Positions 17,660 through 25,118 of a stretch of 64,000 nucleotides of DNA are shown one piece after another (the stretch's first letter is position 1; the number at the start of each line of letters is the position of its first letter). Position numbers and translations under genes: made by a program. The notes under the pieces were generated by a model. That model saw nothing but the letters and a program-made list of their open reading frames with translations, had not been told where the DNA came from and searched no databases. This DNA comes from Pararhizobium polonicum. GTDB lineage: Bacteria > Pseudomonadota > Alphaproteobacteria > Rhizobiales > Rhizobiaceae. The DNA lies in the NCBI RefSeq assembly GCF_001687365.1, contig NZ_LGLV01000006.1, positions 389,062 to 453,061 on the forward strand, in the 5' to 3' direction.

Positions 17660-17850
17660 GGTATGCCTCTGATGAGCAGGCTACCCATTGCGATATGGAT
17701 CATGGCCTGTGAGCAGCCTCACCCGAGACGGCGCCATCGCTTCATCCATCCGAAGGTCCGCTTGACGATCCACCGTCTTGGCAGAGTTTCGAAGCCCTCA
17801 GCGGGATCATCTCGACGGTGAAGTCGAGGAAGGCGGCTCGCACCGGTCAT
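17660..17850 (-). pseudogene. Decayed C-terminal remnant of an IS5-family transposase
   Basis: Translation of the minus strand around 17736-17790 gives LPRRWIVKRTFGWMKRWRR, the conserved end of the catalytic domain of IS5-family transposases. It is followed by a stop at 17719-17721 and then, in another frame, AMIHIAMGSLLIR, the usual C-terminal tail. A short deletion or frameshift separates the two pieces and nothing upstream of about 17850 is recognisable. No intact inverted repeats were found. The fragment fills most of the gap between the phosphatase and the ABC permease and marks a past insertion at the border of the transporter module; the rest of the gap (17449-17939) shows no gene. Confidence 0.75.
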
Positions 17851-17939
17851 ATTCCCGCTGTCTCGAAAGCGCGCCTGCTAATCGGTCGCCTCGGCCCCAA
17901 CCGTCACAACCTGTTGAAGCACCACACCGAGAGCGCGTC

Positions 17940-18722
17940 TTAGCGACGCTTCGCCAGCATGGACCGGGACAGCACAACAACGAGGCCGATGATGATCGTT
18001 GTGGCGATGAAGAGGAAGGCAGCGGCGGCGATGGCGGGGCTGATATTCTCGCGGATGCTGGAAAACATCTGCCGGGCCAGCGTGCGCTGGTTGGGACCGG
18101 CGACGAAAAGCGTCAGCACGACCTCGTCGAGCGAGGTGGCGAAGGCGAGCACGGCACCGGAGAGCACGCCGGGCATGGCAAGCGGCAGGGTCACGCGCCG
18201 GAAGACCGTCGTAGGCGGTGCGCCGAGGCTTTGCGCGGCGAGCTCCACGCGCTCGTCGATGCCGGCAAGCGCGCTGGTGACGCTGACGACGACGAAGGGA
18301 ACGGCGACGACCGTGTGGGCGATGATCACTCCGGCATAGCTGTTCGTGAGGCCGAAGCGCGCAAGCAGCACCTGCATCCCGACGCCGAGCACGACGGCCG
18401 GTACGACCATCGGCAGCAGGAACAGGGTGCGTATCGTGCCACGAAAGAGGATGAGCCGATTGCGCAAGCCAAGCGAAGCCGCTGTGCCGAGTACGGTCGC
18501 AAGCAACGTCGTGCCCCCACCGATGATCAAGCTGTTGACGATCGCCCGCCGCCACGCGTCCGCCGTGAACAGTTCCTCGAACCAGCGCAGTGACCAGGAG
18601 GGGATCGGGTAGGTGAGGATGACGCTCGACGTGAAGGCGAGCGGCAGAATGGCGATGAGCGGTGCTACGAGGAAGAGGATCGCAAGCGACGCGAAAGCGA
18701 GTTTGGTGAGCTTCATCGGCAT
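17940..18722 (-). CDS. ABC transporter permease, PotC-like
   Basis: Inner-membrane subunit of 260 residues with six predicted helices, of the spermidine/putrescine (PotC/YdcV) permease family. The ATPase-docking EAA-like loop reads AAQSLGAPPTTVFRRVTLPLAMPGVLSG near residues 163-190, followed by FATSLDEVVLTLFVAGP, a phrase typical of PotC-type permeases. The start ATG at 18722 lies three bases after the stop of the PotB-like gene. It forms the channel with that protein and the ATPase upstream. In this setting, beside a kinase and phospho-lyase pair, the cargo is more likely a cationic amino acid or amino alcohol than a polyamine; this is inference. Confidence 0.9.
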   Translation of the reverse strand: MPMKLTKLAFASLAILFLVAPLIAILPLAFTSSVILTYPIPSWSLRWFEELFTADAWRRAIVNSLIIGGGTTLLATVLGTAASLGLRNRLILFRGTIRTLFLLPMVVPAVVLGVGMQVLLARFGLTNSYAGVIIAHTVVAVPFVVVSVTSALAGIDERVELAAQSLGAPPTTVFRRVTLPLAMPGVLSGAVLAFATSLDEVVLTLFVAGPNQRTLARQMFSSIRENISPAIAAAAFLFIATTIIIGLVVVLSRSMLAKRR

Positions 18723-18725
18723 GGT

Positions 18726-19904
18726 CTAACGCCTCTCCGGCTCTTCGGCAGAAAGCCGTGCATAGACGCTGTAGAGCAACAATGTCGCGACGAGCAGCAC
18801 GACGCCGAGCGCACCGGCCATGCCCCAGTTTGCAGAACCCGTTGCGTAGAAGGCGATGATCGACGAAATCATCTGGTCGCCCGGCCCGCCGATCAGCGCC
18901 GGCGTGATATAATAGCCGATCGCCGAAATGAAAACGAGCAGGCTGCCGGAGGCGACGCCACGCAGGCTGAGCGGCAGTAGCACGCGCAGGAACGCGCGCA
19001 GCGGATGGGCGCCGAGGGATGCCGCCGCCGGCATCAGGTTCTTCGGGATGGTGATGAGCACCGAATAGATCGGCAGCACCATGAACGGCAGCAGTACATG
19101 GGTCATGGCGATGATGACGCCCGTGCGATTGAAGATCAGCGGCAGCGGGCTGTTGATCAGGCCCAGCATTTGCAAGAGGTCGTTGATCAGGCCTTTTTCC
19201 TGCAACAAGATGAACCAGGCGGCGGTGCGCACCAGAAGCGAGGTCCACAGCGGCAGCAGCACGGCGCCCAGCATCAGGTCCCGCTTCCAGCCGGTAAGCG
19301 AGGCTGCGATGATGGCGTAGGGGAAACCGATGCATACACAGGCGCAAGTGACGAGGGCGGCGATCCAGAACGTGCGAATGAGAATAACGCGGTTGACCGA
19401 CTGATCGGCCGGCAGGTGTTCGATCTCGCCGGTTGCGTTGCGGCCGAGGTCGACGGCGGCAAGCAGGTTACGGTCGGTCAAAGGCGACAGCGCATCGGCG
19501 ATTGCAAGCCAGAATTCCGGCTTCTCCCAGCGCTTGTCGATGGACACGAGATCGGCAGGCGGGTTTGCGCTGTCCGCGAGCGCACTCGTCGTCTTGGACA
19601 TCAGCGTGCGAAAACCGGACCGGGCGCTGTTGAGACGGCGTACCATGTCACCGAGAGCCTGGTCGTCGTCGACGGCTTTCAGGTCCTCCATCAGCGCCGC
19701 TTGCATGGGCACGGTCGGCGGTGACTTGCGATCCCAGCCTGGCAGTACCTCGGCGCTCCGTGGCAGAAGGCGCAGCACTGCGGTGTCGGACACCGACTGC
19801 GACATCATGCTGAACAGCGGCCAGACGAAAAAGGCCACGACGAAGAGGAGCAGGGGCGTGAGAAGGAGGATCGAGCGCCCTGTTCGTGACGACGCCGCGC
19901 TCAT
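18726..19904 (-). CDS. ABC transporter permease, PotB-like
   Basis: Inner-membrane permease of about 392 residues, longer than E. coli PotB (about 275) because of a hydrophilic insert between the first helix and the permease core (roughly residues 45-165). The core shows PLWTSLLVRTAAWFILLQEKGLINDLL and the EAA-like loop AAASLGAHPLRAFLRVLLPLSLRGVASGS. Long N-terminal periplasmic insertions of this kind are known in some rhizobial PotB homologues. The ATG at 19904 overlaps the stop of the upstream ATPase gene (ATGA), indicating coupling. It partners the PotC-like protein just downstream. Confidence 0.9.
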   Translation of the reverse strand: MSAASSRTGRSILLLTPLLLFVVAFFVWPLFSMMSQSVSDTAVLRLLPRSAEVLPGWDRKSPPTVPMQAALMEDLKAVDDDQALGDMVRRLNSARSGFRTLMSKTTSALADSANPPADLVSIDKRWEKPEFWLAIADALSPLTDRNLLAAVDLGRNATGEIEHLPADQSVNRVILIRTFWIAALVTCACVCIGFPYAIIAASLTGWKRDLMLGAVLLPLWTSLLVRTAAWFILLQEKGLINDLLQMLGLINSPLPLIFNRTGVIIAMTHVLLPFMVLPIYSVLITIPKNLMPAAASLGAHPLRAFLRVLLPLSLRGVASGSLLVFISAIGYYITPALIGGPGDQMISSIIAFYATGSANWGMAGALGVVLLVATLLLYSVYARLSAEEPERR

Positions 19905-20983
19905 GGTGCGATGACCCGGCAATCGCCGGCCGAAAAGGCCGCATAGACCTTGGTGCCCGGCGCAAACTCGCGCGACCGGCGTCCGAGTTTGGCGATCAGC
20001 GGATGCGATGCGTTCTGGAGATGCACCCGCAGGTGATCCCCCTGATAGACAGAGTCAGTGACCTCCGTTTCAAGGCAGTTGCGCACATCCCCGCGTATCT
20101 CGGTAAGATCGACACGTTCGGGGCGGATGGACAGAAAGACCGTCTGGCCCGGCACCACGGTGCCGGAGACGGCCGAAACGATTTGCGCGCCGGAGGCCAG
20201 GCGCACACTGGCTTCCTCCCCCTGCACCGCCTCGACGACGCCTTCCACCAGATTGGTCTCGCCAATGAATTCGGCGACGAAACGCGTCGTCGGCTCGTCG
20301 TAGACCTGTCGTGGCGTGCCGATCTGCTCGATCCTGCCCTTGTTGAAAACGGCAACGCGGTCAGACATGGTCAGCGCCTCCGACTGATCGTGCGTGACGA
20401 AGACGATGGTCAGGCCGAGACGTCGATGCAGGTCGCGGATGTCGAGTTGCATCTGCTCGCGCAATTTTTTGTCGAGCGCGCCGAGCGGCTCGTCCATCAG
20501 AACGACGCGCGGCTCGAAGACAAGGGCACGGGAAAGCGCCACGCGCTGTTGCTGACCGCCGGAAAGTTGTGAGGGACGGCGGTCGGCGAAGGCCGACAGC
20601 TGCACCATGTCCAGCGCTCGCGCCACACGCTGGGCGATTTCCGCCTTGCCCATGCCCCGCATCTGAAGCGGAAAGGCAACGTTCTCGCCGACCGACATAT
20701 GCGGGAACAGCGCATAGCTCTGGAACACGACACCCATGTCCCGCTTGTGGGTTGGCACGTCGTTGATGGCGGTGCCGTCCAGGATAATATTGCCGGACGT
20801 GACCAGCTCGAAACCGGCGAGCATCATGAGCAGCGTCGTCTTGCCGGAGCCGGAGGGGCCAAGCAGGCTGACGAATTCGCCCTTGTCGATGCCGAGGTCA
20901 AGGTTTTCGACCACGCAGAGTGGGCCGTAGAATTTGGTGATATGGTCAAATCGAATGAATTCGGCCACGGAAGACTCCATCAC
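19901..20983 (-). CDS. ABC transporter ATP-binding protein, PotA-like
   Basis: ATPase of 360 residues powering the polyamine-type importer. Walker A GPSGSGKTT is at residues 42-50, Q-loop FQSYALFPHMSV near 88, signature LSGGQQQR at 140-147, Walker B VVLMDEP at 160-166 and the H-loop VTHDQSEA near 198. The last 120 residues form the TOBE regulatory domain typical of PotA/MalK-like proteins. It lies between the binding-protein gene and the two permease genes on the minus strand, with a stem-loop at 21042-21064 separating it from the binding protein. Specificity rests with the binding protein, not with this subunit. Confidence 0.92.
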   Translation of the reverse strand: MMESSVAEFIRFDHITKFYGPLCVVENLDLGIDKGEFVSLLGPSGSGKTTLLMMLAGFELVTSGNIILDGTAINDVPTHKRDMGVVFQSYALFPHMSVGENVAFPLQMRGMGKAEIAQRVARALDMVQLSAFADRRPSQLSGGQQQRVALSRALVFEPRVVLMDEPLGALDKKLREQMQLDIRDLHRRLGLTIVFVTHDQSEALTMSDRVAVFNKGRIEQIGTPRQVYDEPTTRFVAEFIGETNLVEGVVEAVQGEEASVRLASGAQIVSAVSGTVVPGQTVFLSIRPERVDLTEIRGDVRNCLETEVTDSVYQGDHLRVHLQNASHPLIAKLGRRSREFAPGTKVYAAFSAGDCRVIAP

Positions 20984-21041
20984 GAGGGGCGAAGGTTGCG
21001 CAATGTGGGAAACCCGCAGGGACGCATCCAGCCAGACAGGA

Positions 21042-21064
21042 AGGGCGCCCGGTTCGGGCGCCCT
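21042..21064 (-). promoter_or_regulatory. Stem-loop between binding-protein and ATPase genes
   Basis: A perfect 10-base stem (AGGGCGCCCG and CGGGCGCCCT) with a three-base loop lies 15 bases downstream of the binding-protein stop. It has no U tract after it in the direction of transcription, so it is more likely a 3-prime-end stabiliser or partial terminator that raises binding-protein mRNA over the membrane subunits than a full terminator. Confidence 0.6.
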
Positions 21065-21079
21065 CCACCGTTGATGTTT

Positions 21080-22132
21080 CTACTGGGCCAGCCAGGCGTT
21101 GAAGCGCTGCGTCAGCGTTTCCGCATTGTCGATCCAGAAATCGACATTGAGCGAAATGGAGTCCGTCATATTCGCCGCGTCGGTCGGCAGGTCCTTGGAC
21201 AATTCTGCCGGAACCTGTGCGGCGGCTTCCTTGTTCGGCAGGCCGTAGGCCACGAATTCCGGCAGTTTCACCTGGTTCTCGGGCAGGCTTGCGAAAGCGA
21301 TGAAGTCTTGCGCGGCGTCCTTGTTCTCGGCGTCTTTCAAGACCACCCAGCTGTCGACGGCGTAAATGCTGCCCGGGAAGACGACCTTGAAGTTCTTGCC
21401 TTCGGAGCGGTTGATGCCGGTGATGCGGCCGTTATAGGCCGATGCCATCGTCACTTCGCCGGAGGCGAGGAACTGCAGCGGCTGGGCGCCGGATTCCCAC
21501 CAGACGATGTTTGGCTTCAGTTCGTCGAGTTTTTTGAAGGCGCGCTCTACACCCTCATCGGTCGCCAGCACATCATAGAGTTCATCCTTCGAGACGCCGT
21601 CGGCAAGCAGTGCGAATTCGAGCGTGTATTTTGGCCCCTTGCGCAGCGAACGCTTGCCGGGGAACTTCTCGATGTTCCAGAAGTCCGCCCAGGAGGTCGG
21701 GCCTTCCTTCAGCTTGTCGCCGTCATAGGCGATCGCCGTCGACCATACGATGGCGCCGACGCCGCAGTCATTCACGGCGGAATCGAGGAATTTGTCCTTG
21801 CCGCCCATCTTGTCCCAGTCGATCTTTTCGTAGAGACCGTCTGCACAGCCAAGCGCCAGCTCTTCGGCTTCCACCTGCACGGCATCCCAGTTCGGCGTGC
21901 CGGCCTTGACCTTCGACTGGATGACACCGATGCCGCCATCCCAGGCTTCATCGAGCACCGGCTTGCCGGTTTTCTCAGAGAAAGGCTTGAAGTAGATGTT
22001 GCGCTGCGCATCCTGATAGTTGCCACCCCAGGAGACGACGGTCAGGTCCCGCGCAAAAACCGGCGCGACAAGGTTGGCGGACAGCACGACGGCCGCGACC
22101 GTCAGAATCCCGGGTTTCATGAAAGTCTTCAT
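21080..22132 (-). CDS. Periplasmic binding protein of a PotD-like ABC importer
   Basis: Extracytoplasmic solute-binding protein of 350 residues. A Sec signal peptide runs over about 27 residues and probably ends at VFA-RD. The mature part begins with LTVVSWGGNYQDAQRN, the conserved start of the PotD/PotF-like family, and later shows GVGAIVWSTAIAYD and a C-terminal NVDFWIDNAETLTQRFNAWL. The start ATG at 22132 has an AAGGGGA site. It leads the ABC genes and follows an SDR gene on the same strand after a 232-base gap that probably contains its own promoter. Related proteins bind polyamines, opines and cationic amino acids; the kinase and phospho-lyase genes nearby suggest an amino alcohol. Confidence 0.88.
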   Translation of the reverse strand: MKTFMKPGILTVAAVVLSANLVAPVFARDLTVVSWGGNYQDAQRNIYFKPFSEKTGKPVLDEAWDGGIGVIQSKVKAGTPNWDAVQVEAEELALGCADGLYEKIDWDKMGGKDKFLDSAVNDCGVGAIVWSTAIAYDGDKLKEGPTSWADFWNIEKFPGKRSLRKGPKYTLEFALLADGVSKDELYDVLATDEGVERAFKKLDELKPNIVWWESGAQPLQFLASGEVTMASAYNGRITGINRSEGKNFKVVFPGSIYAVDSWVVLKDAENKDAAQDFIAFASLPENQVKLPEFVAYGLPNKEAAAQVPAELSKDLPTDAANMTDSISLNVDFWIDNAETLTQRFNAWLAQ

Positions 22133-22364
22133 TGCATTCCCCTTTTCTTCGTTAGCGAAGGAACCGGATGGCCCGGCTCCGATGACAAAGTCACGCGAAC
22201 TGGCGACCTGCCGGCCCACGCGAACTGTTGGTGCCACCCTCACCTTTGGCGTATCGGCGGCATTCACTCTCTCCGGTCGTTGCACCCTTTTCCCCTGGGC
22301 GCCTCAACCGATCGATGCATTCCGGTCATTGCCGGTCAGCAGGGATTTCCCCTTTTGACCATTG

Positions 22365-23105
22365 TCAGACGTGCTGCCCTCCGTTGATGTGGATTTCAGC
22401 GCCGTTGATGTAGGACGATGGCTCCGTGCAGAGAAAATAGATGGTTTCCGCGACTTCGCGCGGTTCGCCCAGTCTTCCCATCGGAACCTCCGCGGCCACC
22501 AATTCATCCGTTCCTGGAGACAGGATCGAGGTCTGGATCTCACCTGGCGCGATGGCGTTCGCCCTGACCCCGCGGCGGCCAAATTCATGTGCCATTTCCC
22601 GTGTCAGCGAGCCGAGGGCCGCCTTGGAAGCCGCATAGGCGACACCGGCAAAGGGATGGACACGTGTTCCGGCAATGGAGGTGACGTTGACGATCGACCC
22701 CTTCGCCGCTTCAAGCTCCGGCATGAGCGCGCGGGCGATCAGCGCCGTTGAGACGACATTGACATTGAGCACCTGCGTCCAGATGTCCGCGTCCGTGCCC
22801 ATCACGCCAAGGCGGCTCTTTTCCGGCCCCTTCGGCGAAATGCCGGCATTGTTGACGAGGGCATGCAATTGGCCGTTCGGTAGGCGCTCGCGCACGGTCG
22901 CTGCGAGGTGGTCGATCTGCGAGAGGTCCGCCAGGTCTGCCTGGATGTGGCTCTCGCGGGCGGACGGCCAGGCACATTCCTCGGAGAACGGCTGGCGTGA
23001 CACGGTGAGGATGCGCCAGCCCTTCGACTGGAAGAGCTTCACCGTTGCATGGCCGATGCCGCGGCTCGCGCCCGTCAGCAACATGTAGCGGCGTTCTTCG
23101 GTCAT
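22365..23105 (-). CDS. Short-chain dehydrogenase/reductase
   Basis: NAD(P)-dependent oxidoreductase of 246 residues. The cofactor motif TGASRGIGHATV is near residue 11, followed by NNAGISP near 85 and the catalytic YAASK near 149 preceded by the catalytic Ser in VTSIAG; the C-terminal PSSYINGAEIHINGG is typical of the classical family. The ATG at 23105 has GGAGA nine bases upstream and removes ten unconserved residues. A GntR-type operator candidate (23126-23136) lies just upstream, and the same motif precedes the gntR gene, so this enzyme is probably part of the regulon with the importer, kinase and phospho-lyase. It may act on the incoming alcohol or on the aldehyde product. Confidence 0.87.
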   Translation of the reverse strand: MTEERRYMLLTGASRGIGHATVKLFQSKGWRILTVSRQPFSEECAWPSARESHIQADLADLSQIDHLAATVRERLPNGQLHALVNNAGISPKGPEKSRLGVMGTDADIWTQVLNVNVVSTALIARALMPELEAAKGSIVNVTSIAGTRVHPFAGVAYAASKAALGSLTREMAHEFGRRGVRANAIAPGEIQTSILSPGTDELVAAEVPMGRLGEPREVAETIYFLCTEPSSYINGAEIHINGGQHV

Positions 23106-23125
23106 GCGCGCATTCTCCGTTGATG

Positions 23126-23136
23126 CTTGATACATC
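23126..23136. promoter_or_regulatory. Probable GntR operator upstream of the SDR gene
   Basis: The sequence CTTGATACATC lies 21 bases upstream of the SDR start and recurs with one change (CTTGATGCATC) upstream of the gntR gene at 23894-23904. Shared elements at two promoters flanking a regulator gene are best explained as its binding sites; binding has not been shown. Confidence 0.5.
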
Positions 23137-23180
23137 GTAATGGGAGGCTCGCGAAATGCAAGCCTCCTCTCGCGAAAGGC

Positions 23181-23861
23181 CTAGGCCTTTCTTGTCTGCC
23201 GCTCCTCACCCCGCTCGATGCGTTCCAAAATAGGCTTGCCTCCCAGCAGGATATCATCAACGATCGCCATGGAAGCGGCCGGCGAATCGTGCCGTTTCAG
23301 AGCTTCGATGACGGGATAATGATGATCGATCATCGCTCGACCGCCCTGAACATAGGCATCGGAAATGTGAGGCCCCATCTGCAGCCAGAGCCGCCGCAGG
23401 ATGCCGTTCAGAACCGGTAGTCCGGCGATCTGTGGCAGCATAAAATGGAAGGCCTGGTTGAGTTCTGTCCCTTTCAATCGGTCTCCGGCGTCGATTGCCT
23501 GCTCGTTTTCACGCAAAATTCGCTCCAGAACCTCGATATCCGCGCTGGTTGCCACCTGCGCGGCAGTTTCCGCGGCCAGCCCCTCCAGCCGGATTCGGAT
23601 CGCCCGGATCTCCCGGTACCGGCTTTCGCTCAGGCCCGGAATGCGGATGTCGCGCGGCGAACGGAAGATGATCGCTTCGTCATTGGCAAGCCGCAGGATG
23701 GCGTCACGGATCGGTGTGACGCTCGTGCCGAACTGCTCGGCGAGATCGCGGATCTTCAACCGGTCGCCGGGCTGGAACCGCCCCTGGATCAAAGCATCGC
23801 ACAGTGCGCTATAGACGGTGCTGTTCAGGTTTTCATGTTCCAAGGTGGTGAATTCGGGCAT
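23181..23861 (-). CDS. GntR-family regulator, FadR/FCD subfamily
   Basis: Transcription factor of about 226 residues. The N-terminal winged helix-turn-helix reads STVYSALCDALIQGRFQPGDRLKIRDLAEQFGTSVTPIRDAILRL, the hallmark of GntR proteins. The C-terminal alpha-helical FCD sensor domain carries the metal-ligand pattern of the family (ELNQAFHFML and HHYPVIEAL with His residues). I chose ATG 23861; an ATG at 23903 is possible but poorly placed. It lies between the SDR gene and the divergent kinase gene, so it probably controls the import and breakdown genes on both sides in response to the substrate or an intermediate. Confidence 0.88.
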   Translation of the reverse strand: MPEFTTLEHENLNSTVYSALCDALIQGRFQPGDRLKIRDLAEQFGTSVTPIRDAILRLANDEAIIFRSPRDIRIPGLSESRYREIRAIRIRLEGLAAETAAQVATSADIEVLERILRENEQAIDAGDRLKGTELNQAFHFMLPQIAGLPVLNGILRRLWLQMGPHISDAYVQGGRAMIDHHYPVIEALKRHDSPAASMAIVDDILLGGKPILERIERGEERQTRKA

Positions 23862-23890
23862 GGAAATGATCCGCAAAATCGAATAATAGG

Positions 23891-23926
23891 ATACTTGATG
23901 CATCTTTTTCGGTGTGTTTCAAGTAT
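23891..23926. promoter_or_regulatory. Inverted repeat in the gntR/kinase divergent region, probable operator
   Basis: ATACTTGA at 23891-23898 and its exact complement TCAAGTAT at 23919-23926 flank a 20-base centre, and the left arm overlaps CTTGATGCATC (23894-23904), a near copy of the site before the SDR gene. This suits autoregulation and control of the divergent kinase/phospho-lyase genes. Confidence 0.5.
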
Positions 23927-24065
23927 GCTCTGCCGTGGCAGGCATCTTTCGTCAGCCACGACATCAGTGCAAGGCGGCCAAACCATTCTTTCAACGGGTG
24001 ACAGAACCCGTCGAAACGGGATGGCGATCAGGAAAATGCGGGAAACCGCGCGCAACGGAGCAAGC

Positions 24066-25115
24066 ATGACGGAGCCATCGTCCGCCACCCAGAAAACGGA
24101 TTCCATGTCGGCGACATGGAATCCGACATCGCTCGCCGATGCCGAGACAGCGGTCGCGGAGATCTATGGCCTTGCTGGTACGGTAAAGCGGCTTTCCAGC
24201 GAGCGCGACGAGACCTTTCTGTTCATTCGCAACGATGGAACCGAGTTCGTCCTCAAGATCGCCAATCCCGCAGAAGACCCGGCAGCACTCGATTTCCAGG
24301 ACGGTGCGCTGCTGCATCTGGCATCGGCCGCTCCTGCGGTTCCTGTGCCCCGGCTTGTCGCGACGAAGAACGATGAACGGAGCCATACGCTGGCCAGGTC
24401 GGACGGCCCGCGCATTATGCGCCTCCTGACCTTCCTCCGTGGCGAGTTGCAGTACCGGACGCTCGCCTGCGTGGCGCAGAGCCGCAATGTCGGCCGGGCA
24501 TTGGCGGAGCTTGGCCTCGGTCTTGAGGGCTATAACGGACGGCCCCCCGCCGGAAAGCTGATGTGGGATATCTCCCACACGCTGGACCTTGCCGCCGTCG
24601 TCGACCACGTCGCACCCGAACGCCGCGCGCAGGTGGAAGCCGTGCTTCTCGAATTCGAGCGTGCGTTGCCCGCAATTGCGGGGCTTACTCGGCGCCAGAT
24701 CATCCACAACGACTTCAATCCGCATAATATCCTTCTCGACCCGGCAAAGCCCACCGAGGTCGTCGGCGTCATCGATTTTGGCGATATGGTGCACGGGCCG
24801 CTCGTCAATGATCTCGCCGTCGCACTGTCCTATCATCTGGCGACGGAGAACTGGGCGGCGCGCACCGGTGCCTTCCTGGAGGGCTTCCTGTCGGCGCGCA
24901 CGCTGGAAGCCGCCGAAATGGAACTCCTGCCGATCCTCACCCGGGCGCGACTGGCGATGTCAATCATCATCGCCGAATGGCGCTCGGCGCGCTTTCCGGA
25001 GAACCACGATTACATCATGCGCAACCACGCCTCCGCCTGGCAGGGGCTTCTCAATATATCCGATCTAACACCGGCGGGGCTGAAGACGCTCGCGCCCAAC
25101 CTTTCCGAGGCCTGA
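24066..25115 (+). CDS. Hydroxylysine-kinase-like aminoglycoside phosphotransferase family kinase
   Basis: Kinase of 349 residues of the APH/choline kinase fold. The catalytic loop HNDFNPHN (Asp216, Asn221) and the metal-binding GVIDFGDMVHG (Asp237) are intact. The phrase around IDFGDM and the following hydrophobic stretch resemble vertebrate hydroxylysine kinase (HYKK/AGPHD1) more than antibiotic-resistance enzymes. ATG 24066 has GGAG six bases upstream. Three bases after its stop the phospho-lyase gene begins, so the two are one operon. In vertebrates the same pair phosphorylates 5-hydroxylysine and then removes phosphate and ammonia. I infer the same logic here, with an amino alcohol brought in by the adjacent importer. 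The exact substrate is open; ethanolamine-like compounds are an alternative. Confidence 0.85.
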   Translation: MTEPSSATQKTDSMSATWNPTSLADAETAVAEIYGLAGTVKRLSSERDETFLFIRNDGTEFVLKIANPAEDPAALDFQDGALLHLASAAPAVPVPRLVATKNDERSHTLARSDGPRIMRLLTFLRGELQYRTLACVAQSRNVGRALAELGLGLEGYNGRPPAGKLMWDISHTLDLAAVVDHVAPERRAQVEAVLLEFERALPAIAGLTRRQIIHNDFNPHNILLDPAKPTEVVGVIDFGDMVHGPLVNDLAVALSYHLATENWAARTGAFLEGFLSARTLEAAEMELLPILTRARLAMSIIIAEWRSARFPENHDYIMRNHASAWQGLLNISDLTPAGLKTLAPNLSEA

Positions 25116-25118
25116 ATC

